A stretch of 64,000 nucleotides of DNA from DASXMT01 sp963781305. Lineage in GTDB: Bacteria > Actinomycetota > Acidimicrobiia > Acidimicrobiales > RAAP-2. Shown here piece after piece: positions 35,793 through 43,890 of the stretch. The stretch spans positions 62,001 to 126,000 of the forward strand of contig CAWAFL010000013.1 in the NCBI GenBank assembly GCA_963781305.1. Reading direction: 5' to 3'. Both the position numbers and the translations under genes were made by a program. The notes beneath the pieces were generated by a model that worked only from the letters and a program-made list of their open reading frames with translations, was not told the origin of the DNA and ran no database searches. Each line of letters begins with the position of its first letter. The first letter of the stretch is position 1.

Positions 35793-38567
35793 TTACTCCG
35801 TGTGAGTCATTGACGTTGCTCGTCTTACACCGGCCACGACCGGCGTTTCGGCGGGAGCTCGCCACCGTGCAAGGAGCTTGCCCAACTCCCACAGCCCTAG
35901 GACCCCGATGGCAGGAACGAGCGCCCAGCCCCATTCCCTCAAATTGAGCTGAGTGGTATCCAGAATCCGGCGCAGTGCGTCCATTTGGGTCGTGAGCACC
36001 GCCAAGCCGAATTCAATGACGAGCGCCCGGTTCATTTGGCGGCTGTCGAACGTTGCAGTGGTGAAGATCGAGTCGGTCTCGCTCCGGCACTCCAAGGCCG
36101 CCACGATGAGGCACAGAGCGAACGTGGTGAAGGCGATGGACTGGCCCACGGCCTCGCTGTGGAAGTGCGACCTTCCGAGCTGGATCATGCCGAGCAGCCC
36201 GATGGTAATGGCGAGGCCGGCCAGACCCACGGTTGCCAGGAGCCCTCGCGTGAGGACTGAGGACCCTCGCGGCCTGGGGACCCGGGTCATGAGACCGGGA
36301 GTCTCCTTGTCGAAGCCAAGAGCGAAGCCGAAGGCGGCGTTGACGAAGAAGTGGATCCACAGCACTTGGGCTGGGTTGAACGGCGCCCCGTTGGCGATAT
36401 TGAAGAGCGAGGCCCCAAGGAAAGTCAGCACGAAGACAACCAGGAGCACGAGCACAAAGCGGATGTACTTGGTCAGGTTGTCGAAGATCTTCCGACCCTG
36501 CTCCACGGCGTAGACGATCGTGGCGAAGTTGTCGTCGGAGAGAATCATCCGTCCGGCGCTCTTCGCCACCTCGGTGCCACTTCCCATGGCGATCCCGATG
36601 TCCGCGGCCTTGATGGCCGGAGCGTCGTTGACCCCGTCACCGGTCATGGCCACGACCTCGCCCTTCTTCTTGAGCGTTTCCACGAGGAGCACCTTGTGCT
36701 CAGGGGCGACCCGACCCACCACGCCGACGTCGTCGATACGGGCCAAGCGTTCCTCCTCGGAGAGGGCGGCGAATTCGGCCCCCAAAATTGCCTCCCCGGG
36801 AATGCCGAGTTGCCCGGCGATGGCAGCACCAGTCGTGACGTCGTCCCCGGTGATCATCCGGACCCGGATGTGCGAGGCCTGGGCCTCGGCCACTGCCGCT
36901 TTGGACTCAGCGCGGGGCGGGTCGACCATCCCCACCAGCGCCGTCATCTGCAGGTCGGTCATGTGGGCGAGGAGGTCCCCGTCGGGGTCGAACGCGGCCG
37001 GGTCGAGGTCCCGCATCGCCGCCGCCATCACGCGCTCGCCGAGCCCGGCCATGCGCTCCACGTTGTTCTGGGCCCGCTGTGCCAGATCTGTGTCCCAGGG
37101 GATCGTGACCCCTGCACACAACGCCGTGCGAGCCCGCTCCATGACGGCCGGAGCGGCACCCTTCACGTAGCAGCGGATCACCGGCCGGCCAGTGGGGTCG
37201 GCCATTTCGTGGAAGGTGGCCATCAGCTTGTAGGTCGGGTCGAACGGAAGCGTGGCCACCCGCGGGAGGCGCTCACGGGTGGTCTCGATGTCGATGCCCG
37301 TTTTGTAGCCGAGGACCAGGAGCGCCCCCTCGGTTGGGTCGCCGACTACGGCGCCGTCCACGATCGAGGCGTCGTTAGCCACGAGGAAGGGCGCGATGGC
37401 GTCCTCGATCGTGTCAGTCGTCCCGGCCGTGTGCATGACCCGCCCTTCGAGGCCATAGCCCGACCCGCTGATCTCGTAGCGGCCCGCGGGATCGAGCACC
37501 TCCACCACCGTCATCTGGTTCATGGTGAGGGTGCCGGTCTTGTCGGAGTTGATCGCCGAGGTGAACCCGAGGGTCTCTACCGCGGGCAGCTCCTTCACCA
37601 GCGCGTTGCGTTTGGCCAGCTCGACGCTCCCGAGCGACAGGATTACCTGAGTGACCGTGGGCAGCGCCTCGGGGATGGCGGCGATGGCGAGGGACACCGC
37701 CGCCACGAACAGCACGTCCCAGGCGTCCCCGCGGCTGCGTCCCAGAGCAAACATCGCGATCATCGTGAGCCCGGCCGTCCCCACGATCCACAGGGTCAGG
37801 TTGTTGAGCTCCCTCGTGAGCGGCGACTCCTCCTTGGCCGTCGCCTCGAGCATCCCCGAGATCTTCCCCATCTCGCTCTCGGCGCCGGTCCCGGTCACGA
37901 CCATGACGCCACTGCCGTGGGTGACCGGCGTGTTCATGAACGCCATGTTGAGTTGGTCGCCGGGCGGGGCCGCCTCGCTGGGGAGGGTCGTGACCTCCTT
38001 TTGGGCGGGGACGCTCTCGCCGGTGAGCGCCGACTCATCGATCTGGAGCGCGCTGGCCTCGATGATCCGGCCGTCGGCGGGCACTTCGTCGCCCGCGGCC
38101 AGGAGCACAACGTCTCCGACCACGACTTGCTCAGCGGGGACCTCGGTCTCCTGGCCGTCGCGCCGGACCCGGGCCGTGACCTTCATCATGGACTTGAGCG
38201 CGTTCATGGCGCTTTCGGCCTTGCCCTCCTGACGGAGCCCCACCACCGCGTTGAGGATCGTCAGAACGACGAGGAGGATGCCGGTCGACCACTCCTTGAT
38301 GGCGAAGGAGACGATGGCGGCCCCCACCAGGATCAGCTGCATGTATGTCCGGTACTGGTCGATGAACCGGCGCCATCCCGGCTTGGACTTCTCCTCTGGC
38401 AGGGCGTTGGGCCCGTGCTCGGAGAGCAGTTGCTCGGCCCGCTCGGCAGACAACCCCACCGCTGGGTCTACTCCGAGGGCCCGGGCGATGTCCTCTGCGT
38501 CTCGGGCGTACCAGCGCGTCGCCTCGGCCGCGGTTGTGTCCCCTGGGGGGACGGGCGTGGTCGTCAC
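35793..38567 (-). CDS. P2-type cation-transporting ATPase
   Basis: A 924-aa P-type ATPase with complete functional motifs. It has an N-terminal cation-ATPase domain (WYARDAEDIARALGVDP), an actuator loop with DESALTGESVPAQKE (TGES), the M4 ion-site region AIPEALPTVTQVILSLGSVE, the phosphorylation site INSDKTGTLTMNQM and the hinge TGDGVNDAPAIKAADIGIAMG. A six-helix C-terminal domain ends the protein. The pattern resembles Ca2+/Mn2+-pumping P2A enzymes, though the ion cannot be fixed. The GTG start overlaps the stop of the small membrane protein upstream (GTGA), so the two are coupled. Confidence 0.93.
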   Translation of the reverse strand: MTTTPVPPGDTTAAEATRWYARDAEDIARALGVDPAVGLSAERAEQLLSEHGPNALPEEKSKPGWRRFIDQYRTYMQLILVGAAIVSFAIKEWSTGILLVVLTILNAVVGLRQEGKAESAMNALKSMMKVTARVRRDGQETEVPAEQVVVGDVVLLAAGDEVPADGRIIEASALQIDESALTGESVPAQKEVTTLPSEAAPPGDQLNMAFMNTPVTHGSGVMVVTGTGAESEMGKISGMLEATAKEESPLTRELNNLTLWIVGTAGLTMIAMFALGRSRGDAWDVLFVAAVSLAIAAIPEALPTVTQVILSLGSVELAKRNALVKELPAVETLGFTSAINSDKTGTLTMNQMTVVEVLDPAGRYEISGSGYGLEGRVMHTAGTTDTIEDAIAPFLVANDASIVDGAVVGDPTEGALLVLGYKTGIDIETTRERLPRVATLPFDPTYKLMATFHEMADPTGRPVIRCYVKGAAPAVMERARTALCAGVTIPWDTDLAQRAQNNVERMAGLGERVMAAAMRDLDPAAFDPDGDLLAHMTDLQMTALVGMVDPPRAESKAAVAEAQASHIRVRMITGDDVTTGAAIAGQLGIPGEAILGAEFAALSEEERLARIDDVGVVGRVAPEHKVLLVETLKKKGEVVAMTGDGVNDAPAIKAADIGIAMGSGTEVAKSAGRMILSDDNFATIVYAVEQGRKIFDNLTKYIRFVLVLLVVFVLTFLGASLFNIANGAPFNPAQVLWIHFFVNAAFGFALGFDKETPGLMTRVPRPRGSSVLTRGLLATVGLAGLAITIGLLGMIQLGRSHFHSEAVGQSIAFTTFALCLIVAALECRSETDSIFTTATFDSRQMNRALVIEFGLAVLTTQMDALRRILDTTQLNLREWGWALVPAIGVLGLWELGKLLARWRAPAETPVVAGVRRATSMTHTE

Positions 38568-38818
38568 GATCCCACGGTGGCGACGAGCGACCGCTGTTGC
38601 ATGTTCTTACCGCAGGCGATGAGGTGCCTCAGGATCCCAGCGACAGGGAGGACGATCCGGCACATGGCCCAGAGGGCCTTTGCCCCACCGCTCATACCGT
38701 GGCTCCGCAGGACCTCTCCGAATAGCGCGGCCAGAAGCCAAATCCAGATCGCGAACAAGAAGATCTGAACCATCATCCAGAACAGGCCGCCTTGCGGATA
38801 GGTGTACGTCAGCATCAA
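38564..38818 (-). CDS. Small PLDc_N-like membrane protein without SHOCT domain
   Basis: An 84-aa protein with two hydrophobic segments. It starts LTYTYPQGGLFWMMVQIFLF, alike to the 131-aa protein at 43891 (LAYTYPLLDLFWSFLFFFLF), and shares the FxxWIWLLxxxxxDIFRS-type block. Where the paralogue continues LLIPLIGVLVYLIVRGHKM, this copy reads VLPVAGILRHLIACGKNM, and it lacks the C-terminal SHOCT domain. It ends in a four-base overlap with the P-type ATPase. It may be a pump-associated subunit or a decayed copy. Confidence 0.75.
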   Translation of the reverse strand: MMLTYTYPQGGLFWMMVQIFLFAIWIWLLAALFGEVLRSHGMSGGAKALWAMCRIVLPVAGILRHLIACGKNMQQRSLVATVGS

Positions 38819-39173
38819 CGCACCTCCCTCGTCTTGTGACTATCCAGAAAGCAAGCTAGACGATGTTGGATCCCGTTTCACGGTTGTCTACCGTCTGGTC
38901 CAGCCGGCAGGTTGGCCATGGCCCAGAGAGACCGGCTGGCTCCACGACGCGGACATCGCACCCGTCGGTGAGGATGCCGACGTTGAGGCGTGGCATCCGT
39001 TGTTCGTGGTCCCCTCGCCTCAGATGTGGGCGAAGCGCTCGATGGTGACGATTAGGAAAGGGATGTCAGACCTGATGCCCCGGAACTCTGGCGCTTGACG
39101 CATGCGATCCCTAACGTCAGGATGCATGTGGACCGACTAATCCTGGTCAGCTAAGCGACCGAAAGGAGTCCCC
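38819..39173. other. Intergenic region with a possible flavin-reductase remnant
   Basis: 355 bp between divergent genes. A plus-strand frame from about 38880 reads RFTVVYRLVQPAGWPWPRET and later FVVPSPQMWAKRSM. This resembles the strand-turn and the CGPxxM segment of ferredoxin-reductase-like NAD domains, but lacks the conserved Cys-Gly. No start or domain is complete. The SHOCT-gene promoter and its AAAGGAG site lie at the right end. Confidence 0.3.
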
Positions 39174-39416
39174 ATGGGGATGAGACGACGGACACGCCGT
39201 CGAGGACTTATAGCTGGAGCGGTGGCAGGGGGGGCGATAGCTCATCACCGCAACAAACAAAATGCCGCTGAGGAGCCTGTCGACAGCCAGAGTCAATATG
39301 CGCCCCCTCCAGCAGACCCGGCAGACGAGATCGAGCATCTTGCGCAACTCCACTCCTCGGGAGCGCTGACAGATGACGAGTTCGCGTCAGCCAAGGCCAA
39401 GGTCCTCGGTTCCTGA
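39174..39416 (+). CDS. Small SHOCT-domain protein
   Basis: An 80-aa protein with a strongly basic N-terminus (MRRRTRRRG), a Gly/Ala-rich hydrophobic stretch (LIAGAVAGGAIAHH), a Pro-rich linker and a C-terminal SHOCT domain (DEIEHLAQLHSSGALTDDEF, then ASAKAKVLG). SHOCT segments are oligomerisation or docking elements. The same C-terminal motif ends the 43891 protein, suggesting possible interaction. A good AAAGGAG site precedes ATG. Confidence 0.85.
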   Translation: MGMRRRTRRRGLIAGAVAGGAIAHHRNKQNAAEEPVDSQSQYAPPPADPADEIEHLAQLHSSGALTDDEFASAKAKVLGS

Positions 39417-39476
39417 ACTCAGGTCGGATTGGCAGCTGTTCTGGAACCCATCGATACGACAGAAATAGGGAACGTG

Positions 39477-39893
39477 ATGAGTGAATCTCGTAAAGACGTG
39501 CTGCTGAAGGCAATTGAGGCCGAGGTGGCTGGCGCATCTATTGATCTGAGCACCCTGTTTACCGACGATGTCGTGGGTTGGTCGCCATATGCGACTGTAT
39601 CGGGGCTCGCGGAACTCTCCACCCTCGCCACCCTCCGTGAAGTCGCATTCTCCAACGTCGTCATTTTCTTCCGAGGACTGGACGAAGTGGGCAATAAGGC
39701 GTATGCCGAATGGCTGATCGAAGCTGATCACACCGGCCCTCTGATCCTCGCCGAGGATGTCGAAGTGGAGGCAACGGGAGCGCACGTGAAGTTGCCTGGC
39801 GTCACCGTGGCCGACTTCCGAGAAGGGAAGATCAGGGCGTATCGGACGTACTTCGACGACATCTCGCTGATCGAGCAGATGGTCGGCGTCTGA
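39477..39893 (+). CDS. SnoaL-like (NTF2 fold) protein
   Basis: A 138-aa single NTF2-like domain. An N-terminal helix reads VLLKAIEAEVAGASIDLSTL, followed by FTDDVVGWSPYATVSGLAEL and core strands AYAEWLIEADHTGPLILAED. It ends RAYRTYFDDISLIEQM, typical of ketosteroid-isomerase-like proteins. ATG 39477 is chosen over 39429 because the extra 16 residues fall outside the fold. It sits 13 bp before the GNAT gene, so the two may be co-expressed. Confidence 0.8.
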   Translation: MSESRKDVLLKAIEAEVAGASIDLSTLFTDDVVGWSPYATVSGLAELSTLATLREVAFSNVVIFFRGLDEVGNKAYAEWLIEADHTGPLILAEDVEVEATGAHVKLPGVTVADFREGKIRAYRTYFDDISLIEQMVGV

Positions 39894-39906
39894 TCGTCCA
39901 ATCCCC

Positions 39907-40347
39907 GTGGACTTCCACATCGAGGAGCGACCAGATCCACTGGACATTGAGTTCCTTGAAGCGCAGATCCACCGTGAGGCGGCTGCCGCCATGGGACTTG
40001 GTGACGAAGTGGACCTGGCGATTTTCGTCCGCGACGCTGGCTCGATCGTAGCCGGCATAAGCGGATGGACCTGGGGCGACTGTTGCGAGCTTCAAAACCT
40101 CTGGGTGGACCCAAGCCTCCGGGGTGGCGGACTTGCGATCCGGCTCATTGCCGCTGCTGAAGCCGAGGCGGCGGCCCGCGGGTGCAGCCAGACCGTCCAC
40201 TTCACCTACGACTTTCAGGCTCGAGCTCTCTACGAACGGACCGGCTACCAGCTGGTGGGTCGAGTCGAGGGTTTTCCATCAGGGACGGACGCACTTTGGT
40301 TCCGAAAGCGCTTGCAGCCCGGCGGCCATGGTGGACGACCTTCGTAG
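39907..40347 (+). CDS. GNAT family N-acetyltransferase
   Basis: A 146-aa acetyl-CoA-dependent acetyltransferase. Motif A, the CoA pyrophosphate site, is NLWVDPSLRGGGLAIRLIAA. Preceding strands are IVAGISGWTWGDCCELQ and following ones QTVHFTYDFQARALYERTGY (motif B) with LVGRVEGFPSG. The start is GTG 39907. Substrate unknown. Confidence 0.87.
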   Translation: MDFHIEERPDPLDIEFLEAQIHREAAAAMGLGDEVDLAIFVRDAGSIVAGISGWTWGDCCELQNLWVDPSLRGGGLAIRLIAAAEAEAAARGCSQTVHFTYDFQARALYERTGYQLVGRVEGFPSGTDALWFRKRLQPGGHGGRPS

Positions 40348-40437
40348 GCTCGTGATGATGTCGAATCTGGAGCCCTGAGGTAGGTCACCCGAGTTATGTG
40401 GCGGAGTCGGGGGGACTACGGGGCCCGTGTCAACCGC

Positions 40438-41310
40438 TCAGAACCTTGTCGGGATGTAGCGCAGTGGGAAGTCCGGCTCCACGTAGTCCCCGGCCGCCTG
40501 CCGCTTCGGGAATTCGACCGCTGGAAGCGTGAGGGGCTCGTAAGGGATCCTACTGAGCAGGTGGGAGATGATATTGAGTCGGCCGCGCTTCTTATCCTCA
40601 TTGTTGGCGATGAACCATGGCGCCCATGCGGTGTCAGTGGCTGCAAGCATGGCATCGCGGGCCCGCGAGTAGTCATACCAGCGGCTGTAGGACTTCAGGT
40701 CCAAATCAGAGAGCTTCCAGATCTTACGTGGGTCGTCAATACGACTCTCCAGCCGTCGGGTCTGCTCGTCGGCGCTGACCTCCAGCCAGTACTTGATCAA
40801 GATGATGCCAGCGTCGACGATCGCCTTCTCGGTTGGCGGTACCAACTCGAGAAACCGTTGGGACTGTTCGGGGGTACAAAATCCCATGACGAGCTCGACG
40901 CCAGCGCGGTTGTACCAACTGCGATCAAAGATCACGACCTCGCCGGCTGCAGGAAACTGGGTGATGTAGCGCTGGATGTACATCTGTGACTGCTCACGCT
41001 GGGTGGGGGCGGGGAGTGCCACGTGTCGAAACACCCGCGGGTTCGTACGTTCGGTGATGCGCCGAATCGTGCCACCTTTGCCAGCTGTGTCCCGTCCCTC
41101 GAATACGACCATGATCTTGGCTCCAGAAGACCTGACCCACTGTTGCATGGCCACCAGTTCACCCTGGAGCCGTCGCATCTCGACCTCGTATTCCTTCTTC
41201 GGCATCTTCGGTCGAGCGGCAATTGCGGCATCGAACTCCTCAATACCGAACTGAGGGGCCATCCCACCCGACTTCTTGGACTGCTTGGACTCCTTGGACT
41301 TCTTGCTCAT
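40438..41310 (-). CDS. ppk2: Polyphosphate kinase 2
   Basis: A 290-aa PPK2-family kinase that moves phosphate between polyphosphate and nucleotides. The Walker A region is VVFEGRDTAGKGGTIRRITE, Walker B is EVVIFDRSWYNRAGVELVMG, and the lid contains RRLESRIDDPRKIWKLSDLD. The length fits single-domain class I PPK2 (ADP-phosphorylating). The N-terminus is Lys/Ser-rich (SKKSKESKQSKKSGG). ATG 41310 follows GAGAGGAGCT. It may supply ATP or GTP from polyphosphate under stress, in keeping with the surrounding stress genes. Confidence 0.92.
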   Translation of the reverse strand: MSKKSKESKQSKKSGGMAPQFGIEEFDAAIAARPKMPKKEYEVEMRRLQGELVAMQQWVRSSGAKIMVVFEGRDTAGKGGTIRRITERTNPRVFRHVALPAPTQREQSQMYIQRYITQFPAAGEVVIFDRSWYNRAGVELVMGFCTPEQSQRFLELVPPTEKAIVDAGIILIKYWLEVSADEQTRRLESRIDDPRKIWKLSDLDLKSYSRWYDYSRARDAMLAATDTAWAPWFIANNEDKKRGRLNIISHLLSRIPYEPLTLPAVEFPKRQAAGDYVEPDFPLRYIPTRF

Positions 41311-41531
41311 AGCTCCTCTCCCGTGGATCATCCTCGTTCAATTGATTTGCCAACGGCGAGTATTGCAGCGTGGGCTGGATCGCCCCCATACGTAAAGTGA
41401 CCAACGTCCTACTTGGCCCTTTGGACAGCAATGACGCATCGGAAAGGCGACCGAGGATCTCAGCGGGCGCCCCCTCGCCCGATTCACCTCCGATGACGGG
41501 TCGGAAGGGTTGCTCAACAGGCTACCCGCCC

Positions 41532-41636
41532 TTACTCAGGCGATCCAAGGTCCCTCCCCGCGTTGCTGATGGCATCGAGTGCCAGATCAAGGCTTGGGTA
41601 GAAGTGCTCTTGGTCGAGCGTGGCGTGAAGGCGGTT
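41532..41636 (-). pseudogene. C-terminal tail remnant of a SulP STAS domain
   Basis: The minus strand reads NRLHATLDQEHFYPSLDLAL then DAISNAGRDLGSPE and a stop. The intact SulP at 44574-46280 ends with GLYETLDRDRFYSSIDAALA then AINEEPG, so the two tails align residue by residue. Upstream codons lose similarity within about 30 residues and the frame runs into the neighbouring gene. No permease domain is left. Confidence 0.6.
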
Positions 41637-41738
41637 CGGCGGATCGATTGTGGGGGCGATGGTGCAACTCGGCTCGGCGGTGAGTGCGCCCATGGACGGA
41701 GACCGCTGACTCATGGAGGTCAGCCTCAAGCGCCGAAT

Positions 41739-42266
41739 TTATCCGTGATGGATCTGCAGGAGAGTCTTGAGGACAACCATGGCAACTCCCAACAGTCCGG
41801 CAATGCCAGTGATTGCCGTCAAGCGGAGGCCCTTGAGCCCGGCAGATCGACCCGCGTTTAGGCCGTGGATCACCAGTAGAACCACGGTCACGATTAGTGC
41901 GATCCAAGCGGCTGTGGACGAGCTTGCGCCCAGCAGGCGGGCGGCAACCAGGGATATCACGGGGAGGAATGAGGCGGTGATCATCGGTGCGGTGCTCGCC
42001 ATCGACAGGCGGATCTGTCTTCGGTTCGGAAGCCGGCCGGCGTGCGTGTGTTGCCCTATGAGCTCGGCGTACAGCTCGGCTAACCAATAGATGGCCAGTG
42101 TGACCACGACGGTCACTGCCAGGGCCGTGGTCCTCAGCTGGTTGCCCCCGGCGGCAATGACGGCCGCCGTGACGATCGTTCCGTAGATCGCGGCAGCCGT
42201 TCTGCGGCCGTCGCGGTTACGCGCAGGATGCCTGTGATCGGGTCTCGTCACCGGATTGGCTTCCAC
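41739..42266 (-). CDS. Uncharacterised membrane protein
   Basis: A 175-aa protein with four to five hydrophobic segments after a basic N-terminus. Segments include AAAIYGTIVTAAVIAAGG, VTVVVTLAIYWLAELYAELI, APMITASFLPVISLVAARLL, WIALIVTVVLLVIHGLNAG and GIAGLLGVAMVVLKTLL. The AELYAELIGQH stretch with two acidic residues in a helix is notable. I do not recognise a named family. The start is GTG 42266 with GAGGGTGG upstream. The tail of a paralogue survives at 31009-31152. Confidence 0.72.
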   Translation of the reverse strand: MEANPVTRPDHRHPARNRDGRRTAAAIYGTIVTAAVIAAGGNQLRTTALAVTVVVTLAIYWLAELYAELIGQHTHAGRLPNRRQIRLSMASTAPMITASFLPVISLVAARLLGASSSTAAWIALIVTVVLLVIHGLNAGRSAGLKGLRLTAITGIAGLLGVAMVVLKTLLQIHHG

Positions 42267-42467
42267 CCACCCTCGAACCTCGAGGGCCTGTCCCTCTCGA
42301 TTACCCTCTCACAACACGTCGGCACCGACGAGATTCCGCTGGGGCTGCGCCAGGCTGTGGATTTTTCGGAGGCATCAATGGATCGGACTCGAGGTCGTTT
42401 GGCCCTCCGCGCCGAAGTGGTCAAGTCGCCATCTAGATCTGGATGCGCCTGCTCTGGACCGCATCGC

Positions 42468-42722
42468 ACGTGGCTCGCCATTGATCTCCTTGGTGAGACC
42501 GGTCAACGCATTGAGATGGCCCTCAGTAGTAGCTCTCGTTGCCGAGGGTCGCAAGCTCTTCACAGCTTCTTTGCCTGCCTGCTTTCTCCACCGGGCTTCA
42601 ATGTCATCGAGCCCAAGCCTCGAATACCACACCGGGAGCAACTGCTGCTGGGCGAAATCCCGTATGGCCTGCCGATGGGTTCGGACAACAGCTCCGACAA
42701 TCTCTCCGCGTTGATCCGACGC
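42468..42722 (-). pseudogene. Internal remnant of a DUF2252 gene
   Basis: The minus-strand frame reads GAVVRTHRQAIRDFAQQQLL, PVWYSRLGLDDIEARWRKQA and then TRATTEGHLNALTGLTKEIN-GEPR. The intact DUF2252 protein at 31231 has AVGTSYREEMARLAPLSTMD, VWYSHIDVAGVL and ARTRDSFQALSKLTTVADG-RLR in the same order and spacing. Both ends are lost: no catalytic-loop or C-terminal block can be found. It lies between the 175-aa membrane gene and DUF7144 copy 2. Confidence 0.6.
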
Positions 42723-42733
42723 CCCCCCTCAAG

Positions 42734-43123
42734 TCACACCGTTGCGTCGTCGCGCTGGCCGTAGGCTACGAGTGCGTAGATCACCAACGCACCGAGAAGC
42801 ACGTAGGTCAATGACCAGATTGGATAGAAGGGAAGCCACCACACGGCGCTGATGCAAGCAACGGCGCCGGCAAACACCCCGATCCACCTCGCGGCCTGGG
42901 ACTGTGTCAAGACTCCAGCGGCGCATATGAGGAGCACCGCGGCCACAACTATGTAGACCCATCCATACGTCTTCAAGCTGTGACCGAAAACCGCTCCTTC
43001 GAGATTCTCAGGTAACTGGCCGTGATAGGTGAATGCCCAAATCGCATCGAAGATGCGCATGACACCAGCGATTCCCAAAATGATTGCTGCGAACAAAATC
43101 CACCCATTGCGCCGTTCAACCAT
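42734..43123 (-). CDS. DUF7144-like four-helix membrane protein (copy 2)
   Basis: A 129-aa paralogue of the 35278 protein, sharing RIFDAIWAFTYHGQLPENL, FGHSLKTYGWVYIVVAAVLL and the paired-Trp segment ISAVWWLPFYPIWSLTYVLL. Four membrane helices. ATG 43123 is supported by AGGAGG 8 nt upstream, which excludes the seven extra upstream residues. Confidence 0.85.
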   Translation of the reverse strand: MVERRNGWILFAAIILGIAGVMRIFDAIWAFTYHGQLPENLEGAVFGHSLKTYGWVYIVVAAVLLICAAGVLTQSQAARWIGVFAGAVACISAVWWLPFYPIWSLTYVLLGALVIYALVAYGQRDDATV

Positions 43124-43189
43124 CTTGCAACCTCCTGTTTTCACGCGTCTGCTCGGACTTGGCCATCATCTCTCGAACGATGTCGTCGC

Positions 43190-43210
43190 ACATCGGCCGA
43201 ATGGGCCGAT
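43190..43210. promoter_or_regulatory. Palindrome site 1 (ATCGGCC-N5-GGCCGAT)
   Basis: ATCGGCC (43192-43198) and GGCCGAT (43204-43210) form a perfect 7-bp dyad with a 5-nt centre, between the end of the 43211 gene and the start of DUF7144 copy 2. The same dyad with the same spacing recurs at 43788-43820. Confidence 0.5.
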
Positions 43211-43711
43211 TCAGGGGTCACCGTTTGTTGCCGCGTCGGTCCGGAGCGCTGCAAGGAGCTCCGTTGAAGAACAGGCGAGACTCGACACCTCCAAATCGAG
43301 TGCATGAGTCTCCAGGACCCTGACAGTCTCTGTTCCCTCCGGAGTGGCCATCACTGCAACGACCGCATTTCGGCCCAGCCGGAGGACGCGACTCAACTCG
43401 CTAGATACGTGTGCCGGGATTGAGCCGGATACGCACGTGAGCACCTGATCGCCGACTCCACCGGCGAGGGCCCCTGTGAGGAGTGCCGGTGGCCAGAGCG
43501 CACCGACGACGGCCGAGGCGATGGCTCCGAAACCCCAACCGTGGCGAACCAGAGAGCAGCGGACCAACGACACTTGTTCGTCTGCCCATTCGATTGTCAT
43601 CGCGTCGATCAGAATGGTAGCCGCACCTGGATCCAGATCTAGCCGATTCCAGGCTTGGGCTGCCCGGATATACGAAGAGTAGGCCGCGATGCCTACCGCG
43701 ATGTCTGGCAC
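43211..43711 (-). CDS. DUF1269-like stress/membrane-associated protein
   Basis: A 166-aa protein. The N-terminal half resembles small ferredoxin-like alpha-beta proteins (DIAVGIAAYSSYIRAAQAWN; ATILIDAMTIEWAD). A Gly/Ala-rich hydrophobic hairpin follows (GAIASAVVGALWPPALLTGA then LAGGVGDQ), and then a second alpha-beta part (VLRLGRNAVVAVMATPEGTE). The order matches DUF1269 proteins, with moderate confidence. GTG 43711 is chosen for GGAG 8 nt upstream. It is flanked on both sides by the shared palindrome. Confidence 0.6.
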   Translation of the reverse strand: MPDIAVGIAAYSSYIRAAQAWNRLDLDPGAATILIDAMTIEWADEQVSLVRCSLVRHGWGFGAIASAVVGALWPPALLTGALAGGVGDQVLTCVSGSIPAHVSSELSRVLRLGRNAVVAVMATPEGTETVRVLETHALDLEVSSLACSSTELLAALRTDAATNGDP

Positions 43712-43787
43712 CGGTCGCTCCTTTTCATGCTCATGGTCGGGCAGACCCGGTGATGTCTCCAGGAAACAGATAACCACCAACGGTTTT

Positions 43788-43820
43788 GTTCCACATCGGC
43801 CACAGTGGCCGATGTGGAAC
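43788..43820. promoter_or_regulatory. Palindrome site 2, 16-bp arms
   Basis: GTTCCACATCGGCCAC (43788-43803) and GTGGCCGATGTGGAAC (43805-43820) are perfect inverted repeats around one base. The site is centred in the 179-bp gap between divergent genes starting at 43711 and 43891, so an operator for both is likely. It contains the ATCGGCC-N5-GGCCGAT core of site 1. Confidence 0.6.
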
Positions 43821-43890
43821 GAAAGGATTTCCTTCACGATGGATACGTTGGGATCGATCCCTCAAGGGCTGTGAGAGAAAGGGACAAAAG

